In this document: in pieces, positions 38,001 to 50,000 of the stretch
Layout of the letters: the number at the start of each line of letters is the position of its first letter
Numbering within the stretch: the stretch's first letter is position 1
NCBI GenBank assembly: GCA_024291935.2
Contig: CM044320.1
Location: forward strand, 35,804,001 to 35,868,000
Length of the DNA stretch: 64,000 nt
Source: Okapia johnstoni
Taxonomy: Eukaryota; Chordata; Mammalia; Artiodactyla; Giraffidae
Direction of reading: 5' to 3'
Made by a program: the position numbers and the translations under genes
Notes under the pieces: model-generated
What the model was told of the DNA's origin: nothing
Database searches by the model: none
Seen by the model: only the letters and a program-made list of their open reading frames with translations

Positions 38001-41000
38001 AGCTTTTAGACACATTTTCCACGACCACCTGAGATTGTCATGTCACACTTTCTTTTATAATATAGAAGGTAATGGCTAATTAATGACTCAAAGCCACTCA
38101 GGTTCTAACAATAACTCACAAATAAACCACTTCCTAGTACTGCTATGAAAGTCAGGTAAAAGGCAATGGCTTGGCATAAAACAAAGAGCAACTTTTCCTT
38201 TCATGTGCTCTGATCGTGGACACTGACCATAATTTTATCAGAAGTTACTACTACTAAGCATTCAAACAGACACAGGAAAAGGGAATGGACAGCACCATTT
38301 TTCTCAGATATGACACCTTAAGCTTGTGAGTAAAAATGCCCTGAGTACTGAACAAGAAGTCAAGAAGTCTAAATCTGATTTGACACAGAAAGGCAAAGAC
38401 ACTTAACTCTCAGTAGAATGACCAATGCCATCTCTCTTAATCTACATACTTAAGTACCATTTAGGGAACAAAGTGTGGTTTAAATTTGGCAAATTTCTCT
38501 TATTTGAACTACAAATCCATAGTCCAGCAAAAATGGATTTCCATGTTTCTAAAAATGTGTTTTCTAATTGCTAAACTCAAAAGAATTGTCAAACTAAAAC
38601 AAAAAAAACCCCTCAAAGATGAATGAAAAATCTCAAAATATCTCTTTTCAATCTATTGAAGAAAAAAACTTAATGAAGATATCACCCACTGTGTGTGTGC
38701 ATGTTAAGTCGCTTCAGTCGTGTCTGACTCTTTGTCACCCTATGGACTTAGCCCACCAGGTTCCTCTGTCCATGGGATTCTCCAGGCAACAATACTGGAG
38801 AAGGTTGCCATGCCCTTCTGCAGGGGATCTTCCTGACCCAGGGGTTGAACCTTCATCTGTTAAATCTCCTGCATTGGCAGGTGGGTTCTTTACCACTAGT
38901 GCCACCTGGGAAGCCCCATCACCCACTGAAGGTCTTGCAAATTGGTGAGTGTACATGTATGTGTGTTAAATGGAGACAGGCAAGTCACAAATTACATAAG
39001 TTCCCAATTTAATCAATAGAGTAGTATTGGATATTTATTCATTTGCCCATTTATTCAGCACATGTTTTCAGTAATTGCTATAGAAAACATAGCATAGTGA
39101 TTAAGAACTGGGCTGCCAAATGAAGGCTCCTCAAAAAAGCTATAAATAGAGTTGCCATATGATACAGCAATCCCACTCCTGTGCATATATCCAGACAAAG
39201 CATAATTTAAAAAGATACGTGTACCCCTATGTCCATAGCAGCACTATTTACAATAGTCAAGACATGGAAACAACCTAAATGTCCTTGACAGATGAATGGA
39301 TAGAGAAGATGTGGTATATTTATACAGTGGAGTATTACTCAGCTATCAAAAAGAATGAAATAACACCATAATACCATTTGCAGTGATGTGGATGGACCTG
39401 GAGATTATCATACCAAGCAAAGTAAGTCAGAAAGAGAAAGACAAATACCATATGACATCCCTATAGTATGTGGAATATAAAATGCAACACATATGAGCAT
39501 AACTACAAAAAAGAAACAGACTCATAGACATTGAGAACAGACTTTTGGTTGCCAAGGCAGGGGGAGGTGGGTAGGGGAGGAGAGGAGGGAAGGAATGGGA
39601 GTTTGGGATTAGCAGAAGCAACCTATTATATACAGGATGGATAAACAACAAGGTCCTACTGTATAGCACAAAGAACTATATTCAAAATCCCATGATAAAC
39701 TATAATGGAAAAGAATATAAAAAGGAGAATGTTTATATACACATACACACACACACATATGACTGAATCACTGTGCTATACAGCAGAAATTAACACAACA
39801 TTGTAAATCAACTGTACATCAATAAAATTAGAAAAAAGAATTGGGCTGCCAGTGCTTGGCACATGCATTGGAATCCCAACCCCACCGTTTACTGTCCCTA
39901 TGACTATACTTCTCCTCTATGTTGCCAAGTGTAAAGGAATAACCTATTTCAGAAGGTTGTTCTGAAGATTAAGTGGATTAAAACAGCTGAAGCCCTCAGG
40001 ACAATGCCCAGCAAGTAGCACTTTGTCATGTTAGCCTCTACCTTTCTTACTACTACTAGGAGTAGTATTTGTTGAGCACATTTAAATACAAAGATGGCAT
40101 TAGTATCAAACACTAACACTGATCATAACACAAGAAAATCAAAATCAAGATTTTAAAGAAATGGTTACCCAGTTTCAGATTAGCCAGGGCATTGTTTCTC
40201 TGGTTGCCTCTAAGAAATTGTTTACTGACCTCTGTATCAGAGATGATTAAAAAAAGTTAAAAGGAAGAACATTCAAGTTACTTATTTTTTCTCACATAGG
40301 GTTAACTAAAGAGCTTTGATGGGAAATGCCACGTGGACAGGCATATCACCTGATACGGCCACAGTAACAATGCCAGGGAATCTGGGCTCAAGATCATGTG
40401 CACTCACCTCTTTACTACACTGCTCACATTGACTTGTATTCTGTAGTTTAGTTGTCTTTGAGCTCCTTAAATAGACACATTTTGTTTCATTCCTCCCCAT
40501 GTCGTGGGCATCTGTCTCCCAGGGGTATAAGTAGTAGCACCACCCACGTGTCAAGTATATAGCAGAGACAGAAGAACGGGTAACAGACAATCCTACCGTC
40601 ACAGACAAGACAGTGAGATTTGGGCAAGAGGGAGACACTGTGATGGCTGGGAACAGAGTCACAAAAGCAAGCTGCTTGGGAAGCAAACAGGAGTGACACC
40701 GAGACTGGTGTTTAATAGATTCTCTGCACCTGCCAAGATCCAAATGCCGGGAAATGCAGGTGACCATTAATGCCAGCAACTGTATAATATTAGAATGTGC
40801 TTGAAAAAAATCTGTGCTATTTGAGATCTTAAAAATATCCTTATAACTAAACTGTGAGAGAGTTGAAAGATATTTTTCCTGAAAGGAATAAAATTGATGT
40901 CCTCATATTCTAAGTTGCTGAAGTCAAATACAAGAGCTTTCAAGTGCAATTGCTGTTCTGCCTGATTTAATTTTACTTTCCCCCCACATTCCTGGCTGCT

Positions 41001-44000
41001 CCAAAAAGGCAAAGAGATCACCTTTTTCATCTAAAATCCATTTTTGGATTTATGAGCTGGGTCTCCACTAGAAATGCAATTTTCAAAGTCCAAAGAAGTA
41101 ATGCGATTTAAAAGACCATCCATGTCTAGAGCAAGTAATCACATTCCTGTGCCTTTGGCATCCCCAAGGGCAGCCTCCAGACTCGGGTTCTATGGAAAAT
41201 GTTTTCAATATCTGTCTTTCTTGTCCTTTCACTTGACTGTAAATTTCAAAGAATGATTAACTCCACTTATTTAACTTACGTTAAAAAACGTAAAGGAACC
41301 ACCAGTGCAGGAGAAAAATGCTTTCTAGGTATTTATTTAAAACAAATTTCACCTTCTCTTGAAGGGCAGTGCATTTATCTTCAAAAGCAGTATTCTTAAT
41401 CCCTCGAGTTCAGTTTCATTTACCTCATCTGGCTAGATGTCCTGACCTAAGCTGATCACTCCCAGTCTCTACTGACTTGTGAGAGCCAGAGGAAATGAAT
41501 ATAAGCTATTTATAGGACAACTTTAATTAAAAATGTTTGTGACCCGGAGAATAGTTCTGAAAAATAATATGGCCACCAGAGTCCCCAACCAACCGCTGCC
41601 TCAGCATGAAATCAGCCTTCGAGGACAGTGGTTAAAAATGGGCAGCGTGCAGCCATGGGCCCCACTCCAAGGCTCAAAAGAATTTTCAGTGGAGTGGAAA
41701 CAAAACGGCTCCGGGGGGAGAGAGAAAATACTGTCAACATCTCCACGTTGTACGTGCTATAGTTACGGACATGGCATGCTTGTTACCTCAAGGAAGGGAA
41801 AGTGAGAAGTAGATCTGAAAATGGGCCTTTTGTCATTTACTTTCTCAGGCTAGGTTTCGTCTATCATTTTTCCTCTCCTTTTCCACATGGATTCTTGTAC
41901 ACCTAACCTCATTAACCACAGCCTATTTCCACCATGGGACCCCAGCATCATATGTTGAAAGAGCAGTGGGAGAGGAGTGAAGTTACAGGCTCCAGTGCTG
42001 GTCTTGACACTAGTTATCTGTATGACCTTGAGCAAACTTAATTCTGTACACTTCATATTTCTATCTGCAAAATGAGGCAATTTAACAGTTCTTTAAGGTT
42101 ACCCCCCCAAAAAAACTACTCTTCCATTTTCTCCTAAGATAAATTAGCTAACCATAATATAGGTGCATTTACTTGAAGTCCTAAATCTATCTTTCCAGTC
42201 CTGAGCTCTTGCCCTGTCACCTGTCCACATGCTATTTCCATTTAAATGTTCCACTAACGTTCAAGACAGAGGTTACAGACTGCTGGTGGCATACTGTATT
42301 AGTACCATTCTTTTAGAAACCAGCTTAGTAATGCATCTCGAGTCATGAAATATGCAGATACACTTTGATATGGGAATGCTTCTGGAAATCTATCATTAGG
42401 AAATGATCCAAAATACTGGATCATAAAGAAGAAAAATTCACACACATACACACACACTCACACACACACAAGAACCCGAATGACCAAAAGTTAAGATATT
42501 ATTATATAAACTATAATTCATCATTTCATAAACTAGTAAGTAGGTATTAAAATGGTATTTATGAAGATCATTTAACAGCATGAAAATATGTATAATATTA
42601 TATATAACATAATGGCAAGTCAAAAGAACAGGATATAAACTACATGTGACTATTAAGCATGAAAACAAAAAATGCTAACTTGAACATTATTTACAATAGC
42701 CAAGCTACACAAAGTGTCCATTGATGGATGAATGGATAAATAAATGTGACACATACACACACATATATATGCACACACACAGTGGGATATTATTCAGTCA
42801 AAAAAAAGAACAAAAAAAACAAAAACATGAATCATATTCCATGACTTCAGAATATACTACATAGCTGCAGTAATCAAAACAGTATGGTACTGGCACAAAA
42901 ACAGTCACACAGGTCAACGGAACAGAAGAGAGAGTTCACAAATAAACCTATGTAGTTACAATCAATTAATCTACAACAAAGTAGGCAAGAATATACAGTG
43001 GAGAAAAACAACCTCTTCAATAAGTGTTGCTGGGAAAACTAGACAGCTACATGTAATAGAATGAAATCAGAACATTCTCTAACACGTACAAAAACAAACT
43101 CAAAATGGGTAAGACCTAAATATAAGGCCACAAATTATAAAACTCCAGAGGAAATATAGGCAGCACACTGTTTGATATAAATCACAGCAGTATTTTTTTG
43201 GATCTGTGTCCTACGGCAAAGGAAATAGAAGCAAAAATAAACAAAGGTAACCTAATTAAATTTAAAAGCTTTTGCATGGCAAAAGAAACCACTGACAAAA
43301 CAAAAAGACAGCCTTCTGAATGGGAGAAAATATTTACAAATGATATGATTGATAAGGAGTTAATTTCCAAAATATATAAAGAGCTCATACAACTCAATAT
43401 CAAAACTAACAAACAAAAAACTAGTTGAAAATTGGGCAGAAGACCTGAATAGATATTCTTCCAAAGAGGAGATGCAGATGGCCAATAGACACATAAAAAG
43501 ATGCTCAGTATCACTAATCATCAGGGAAGTTCAAATCAAAACTATGATGAGATATCACCTCACACCCAACAGGATGGCTGTCATCAAAAAGAGCCCAACT
43601 GTATGTAAAATAGATAAACAACAAGGGCCTACTGTATAGCACAGGGAACTATACTCACTAGGTTGTAATAACCTATATGGAAAAAGAATCTAAAAAAGAT
43701 TGGTACTATATATATATATATATATGCTTCCCAGGTGGTGCTAGTGGTAAAGAACCCGCCTGCCAATGCAGGAGACATAAGAGACACGGGCTTGGGTTTG
43801 AAACTGGGTCAGGAAGATCCCCTGGAGGAGGGTACAGCAACCTACTCCAGTGTTCTTGCCTGGAGAATCCCATGGACAGAAGAGCCTGGAGGGCTCTAGT
43901 CCACAGGGTCGTAAAGAGCTGGACACGACTGAAGTGACTTAGCACACATGTGTGTGTGTGTGTATTTATAACTGACCCACTTTGCTGTACACCTGAAACT

Positions 44001-47000
44001 AACACAACATTGTAAATCTACCATACTTCAATAAAAAAATAACTAACTTTAAAAAAAGGAACAGAACAAATGCTGGTGAGGATGTAAAGAAAAGGGAATC
44101 TGTGTACACTGTTGACAGGAATGTAAATTGATGCAGCTACTGTGAAAAACAATATAGCGGTTTCTCAAAAACTAAAAATAGAACTATCATATGACCCAGC
44201 AATTCGATTCCTGATTATATATCCAAAAAAACCCCAAAACACTATTTTGAGAAGATACATGCCCTGTAATATCATAGCAGCATTATTTCCAACAGCCAAG
44301 ATATGGACTCAGTCTAAGTGTCCATCAACCAATAAATGGATAAATAACATATCATATCTACATCTATATCTATCTATCTATAGAAATGGAATACTACAGA
44401 GCCATACAAAAGAATGAAATTTTGCCATTTGCAACAACATAGAGGGTATTATGTTAAGTGAAATAAATCAGAGAAAGACAAATACTGTATGATATCACTT
44501 ATATGTGGAATTGGTTTTCTCTAGTGGCTCAGATGACAAAGAATCTGCTTGCAATGCAGGAGACGTGGGCTCAATTCCTGGGTAGGGAAGATCTCCTGGA
44601 GTGGGAATGGCTACCCACTCCAGTTCTTGCCTTGAGAATTCCAAGGACAGAGGAGCCTAGTGTGTTACAGTCCATGGGGTTGCAAAGAGTCAGACACGAC
44701 TGAATGACTAACACTTTCACTTCATTTTCATATGTGGAATTTCAAAAATGCAACAAACTAGTGAATATAACAAAAACAAAACAGACGCATAGATAGAACA
44801 AACCTGTGGTTATCAGTAGGGAGAAAGAAGGAGGGATGGGCAATAAAGGGGCAGGGGATTAAGACATGCAAACTATTATGTACGAAATAAGTTACAAGGA
44901 TATATTCTACAACACAGGGAATACAGCCAATTTTTATAATAACTATAAATACAGCTTAATCTTTAGAATTGTGAATCAGTATATTGTACACCTGTAACAC
45001 ATAATATCATACAACAACTATATTTCAATTAAAAAATGTAAAAAAAAACCCCTGCCCGCCAAGATCATAGACACAGAAAATAAATTCCCAGAGGCAGGAG
45101 AAAGGGGTCTTTCCAACCCCATGGACTGTAGCCTGCCAGGCTTCTCTGTCCATGGAATTCTCCATGCATGAATACTGGAGTGGGCAGCTGTTCCCTCCTC
45201 CAGGAGATCTTCCCAACCCAGGAATAGAATCCAGGTCTCCTGCATTGCAGGCAGATTCTTTACCATCTGAGCCACCAGGGAAGCCCAAGAATACTGGAGT
45301 GGGTAGCTTATCCCTTCTCCAGTGATCTTCCCACCCAGGAATCAAACTCTTTACTAGCTGAGCTACCAGAAAAGCCCAATAATATCATATATCAACTATA
45401 TTTCAATTAAAAATGTAAAAAAAAAAAAAACACCAGACCACCAAGATGATAAACACAGAGAATAGATTCTCAGGCAGGGGAAAGGGGTGGATAAAATCTG
45501 TGAAGGGTGTCAAAAGACACAAACTTTCAGTTTAAGGTGATTAAGTCTAGGGATGTAATGTACAATTTGATGACCATAGTTAATAACACTGTCTTGTATA
45601 GTAGAGTAAATCTTAAAAGTTCTTATCACACACAAAAAATTTTGTAACTATGTATGGTGCTGAACTTATTGTGATAATCATTTTGCAAGATATACAAATA
45701 TTATATCATTCATTATATTGTATATCTGAAACAAATGTTAATTATGCATGCATGCATGCTAAGTCACTTTAGTCATGTCCAACTCTTTGCAACCCTATGG
45801 ACTGTAGCCCACTAGACTCCTCTGTCCGAGGATTTCTCCAGGCAAGAATACTGGAATGGCAAACCAGTGCTATGTAACAACCTAGAGGGGTGGGATGGGT
45901 ATTCAAGAGGGAGGGGACATAGGTATACCTACGATTGATTCATGTTGATGTTTGGCAGAAACCAACACAATATTGTAAAGCAATTACTCTTCAATTAAAA
46001 ATAAATAATTTTAACAAAAAAAGAAAATAACTGCAGTTAAAGGTTTAAATAAAAAAGAATATTGGAGTGGTTTGCCATGCCCTCCTTCAGGGGATCTTCC
46101 CAACCCAGGGATTGAACCCGTGTTTCCTACTCTCCTGCAGGTGGGTTCTTTAGCACTAGTGCCACCTGGGAAACCCCCAATATCTCAATTATACCTCCAA
46201 TGGAAAAAATAAGTATATTAAAAGGAACTGTAGTATATTAAAAATGGTAATATTTGTTGTTTCCAGATATTAGGGGTGAAAGGTGAATTTTATTTTCTTT
46301 GATCTTTCCATGTTTTCCGTAAGATTTCTATATTATTAGTGTAATTTCATTTCTTCTGTTTCTGAAATCTTGCTTCTCTTTGGCTTCCCCACAGTTCTCA
46401 CTGGCCATGTATCTTCTAAGTCCCTTAGGTGCTCTGCTCTGGAGTTTTTAATTTTCTAATATTTTTCTCTTTCAGCCTTCACATGCACACAGTTTCTAAG
46501 TACAAAAAGATTCTTCTTCCACAATAGCGTCTATCCATTCCCACACTATCTTCCTGAAACATGGCTCTCAACTATGCATTTAAAAGCCTTCTCCAAAATA
46601 CTGCCATATTTCTACAATGTTTACAAAATTTTCTTCAGACACCTAATTTTGCTTCCTATTATTTATCACTTTCAAATCTGTGCTCCACCATGGGCCTTAA
46701 TATGCTCCTTCATACAAGGTGTTTTCAAATTATTGGCCTCCTTTACAGATTTCCTTTCTCAAATTCTCTATTATGTCCAAATAGATTTACTTGCTACCTT
46801 CAAGTTCCAACAGAATAAGGAGCACAGTGTTAGCTTCAGACAAAGTCTGAAACAGTTAATATCATTAATTTTAGGGTTTTATGTAATAGAAACATAGTCT
46901 CAAGCCAGGGAAGTATTTCTTATCCTCCTGAAATTACCGAACTATAAGAAACCAGTTCCATTTGGGAGCCATTTTGTCATAGAGAAAATGGACAGTCCAG

Positions 47001-50000
47001 AGCCTATGTAAAGCACATGACCAGAAGGAAAGTATTTAGAAATCAGGGTAAACTAGAAACAAGTGTAGTATAGAAAAGAGTTGTTCAGAAAAATGACAAG
47101 GTGGTTGTGCTCATAAACCATTGAATATTACTCAGCCATGAAAAGGAAGGCATTTGAGTCAGTTCTAATGAAGTGGATGGGTCAGTTCTAGTGAGGTTCA
47201 AGAGGGAGGGGATATATGTATACCTACGACTGGATTATGTTGATGTATGGCAGAAATCAACACAATATTGTAAAGCAATTACCTTCCAATTAAGAATAAA
47301 TAAATTAAAAAAAACCCAAATCTAAAAACTGTGCTCAATAAGCTATCCCTTGGGCCTAGCCCAGGGGGAACAAATCACAGGACTGTTGATTTCAACTCCA
47401 TACAGGAAAGGGTTCTCTAACATTATGGGCCACCACAACCACAGTGAGTATGGGCTGGGCATGTGCAGCCCATGGTGGTCCTGGAAGATGACCTGTAAAG
47501 TGATGGAAGGGTTACCAGTGTGTTACAGATTGACTATGGTTTGCTTTCTGGAATGCTGATAAATAAAGTTATGCTATCAAGAAATGAATTTATTTGTCAA
47601 CAAAGGATATGAGCTTGGTGCTTGTGCATATGAAGCATTCTTTTATTAAATAATTCAAAGCATGAAGATAAGATGCTGAAAGTCAGAGAGTGAAAGCAAT
47701 CCTGAGTTATGCCCAACAGCTACTCTCTCGCGAGCTCTCTCTGATGTTAAAATCAATTGCCCAAAGGAGCAGAAGAACCTTTCAATCTTTCAATTACATT
47801 CTTCAAGTTCATAGTATTTTACATTCGAATTGAGAATAAGAAAGGCTGGCAAAAGATGTGATCTTTGTATGTAAGGAAAGGTCATGGTCATAGTCATAAT
47901 TTGTTTTTTCTTAAAACTTGTTTATAACTTTAACTATGTGGCATGCAATAATAGAGAGAAAGAAAAGATGGCATTACAGGGAGATGGAACTGTGTCAGTG
48001 TCGGTAAAGAGCTTTCCCTAAAACAACATACCTTATTATCACTGGTATTAGGTGAGTGACATTGTCTTTTACCTTCAGGGTAATTTTCATCAAGAAGAAC
48101 AATTAAATGTTTATTGTATGTCCTGGCAAGTTGTGAAGAAAAAAATGATGTGACTGATCTTGAAAGTGAAAGGTGCTCAGATGTGTCCAGCTCTTTGTGA
48201 CCCCATGGACTATATAGTCCTTGGAATTCTCCATGCCAGAATACCGGAGAGGGTAGCCTTTCCCTTCTCCAGGGGATCTTCCCAACCCAGGGATCGAACC
48301 CAGGTCTCCTGCATTACAGGCAGATTCTTTACCAGCTGAGCCACAAAGGAAGCCCAAGAATACTGGAGTGGGTAGCCTATCCCTTCTCCAGGGGATCTGC
48401 CTGACCCAGGAATCGAAACAAGGTCTCCCGCGTTGCAGGCGGATTCTTTACAAACTGAGCTACTAGGAAAGCCCGATTTTAATGCAGTGCTTTATTCTTT
48501 TACAGAGAATTGAAGCAGCTTTCAAAAACAGAGAACACAAATTGAATAAAACAAATTGTTAGGGAAAATGATGAACCCAGTAAAAGCAGTACACACAGAA
48601 AAGCAGCCTATTCTGTCGAGATGGCAGTTATTTGGGTGTGGGGCCAATGGAGACAAAGCAAAATTGATTTTCTTAGCATTTGTAAGATTTTTCATGCATT
48701 AGATTAAAAAATAAAGCAAAAAACTTGTCGTTCAGGAGAAACCTAGCTATTTCTAATATTGAGCCATGAGAGAAATTTTCCCTTGAGTCTTCATCCAGAA
48801 GCCACTGCACAATGTAGCAGGAGCTGGCCTCAACCCCACCCGGGTCTGCAGCTGGAAGGAGTAACTTCACCTGGCTGTTCTCACACTGTCCCTCATTGCA
48901 GGGACAAGAGCATGACCCTGAGGCACAGTTCATTACACCAAACACTGTGGCTCACATGCCCAGCCCTACTTTAAAGGTGAGTAAAACCTTGGTCATGTGC
49001 TGGACCGGAGGGGTTACATGGTCTTCAGTTCATATCCATTCATCTTGTGGCTCAGCTGGTAAAGAATCTGCCTGCAATGAGGGAGACCTGGGTTCAAGTC
49101 CTGGGTTGGGAAGATTCCCTGGAGAAGGGAAAGGCTACCCACTCCAGTATTCTGGCCTGGAGAATTCCATGGACTGTATAGTCATGGGATCACAAAGAGT
49201 TGAACACCACGGAGTGACTTTCACTCTTCATTCACTCAGTATTTACTGACTGCATACAATGTGACGGGCATGGGGCGAAAGTCATGAATAAAAGAGACAG
49301 CCTTTCTCATGGAGATTGGCTCACAGAAATATTCTGGTGGTGGGAGAAAGATCACAGACATAAATAAATGTATGTTTGATGGTGATGAATGCTTCGGAGA
49401 GAAATCAAAGAATGTGTGGGGCAGTGAAGGAGTTGTTTTGAAAGGGTAATCATAGATAGCCCTCCCATACAGAAATATTTGGGCAGAAGCCAGCACAAGA
49501 TGAGGAAAGAAACTCTAAGATGTCTGGGAGAACAGTGCTTCAGGCAAAGGGCACAGTTAATGCAAAGGCCATAACTTTGTGTGGCTTGTCCGAGTAGCTG
49601 CAAGCCACCCAGCCAGGCACAGGTAGGGGAAGGACTTCCTATAAAAATGAAGTGAAGCCAGGATGAAGTGAGGAAAGAGAATAATGATGGAATCTTTTCT
49701 CCAGAAAACTGCTGTGTCTGCTTCAACACAAACCAAGGCAGCTGAGGACTGCCATGTCTACATAAAACTTGAGCATCATCATTTTAGCTTAAACTTTGTG
49801 TTAAAACGTGCATTAAAATCACCCACTAGGGACAGGCCTTTGTCTAAAGCCCACCTACATTATATGGAGACTAGCAGAGCAAGACAACTAGATTTATGAT
49901 TTCTGACATTTAAATAGCCACTGAATGTCCTTATTTTGTTTCCTGGTGAAATCTCCAAGGTTTTTCAAATGCAAATTGCGCCCCTCTGTACCTGACAACA

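Larger units (their letters stand above)
42690..45000 (+). mobile_element. L1 3' half (outer element), with three later insertions
   Basis: ORF2 C-terminal coding text (CAGTATGGTACTGGCAC, GTTGCTGGGAAAACTAG, GGCCAATAGACACATAAAAAG) and 3' UTR. It is interrupted by an inner L1 at about 43,588-44,058 and a SINE at 44,513-44,735. A (CA)n/(TA)n tract lies in 42,750-42,780. Confidence 0.8.

Noticed and set aside
40306..40779. 157-codon minus-strand open frame with several Cys
   Set aside because: It is within a TMTC1 intron, has no recognised motif and no splice-site framing consistent with TMTC1.
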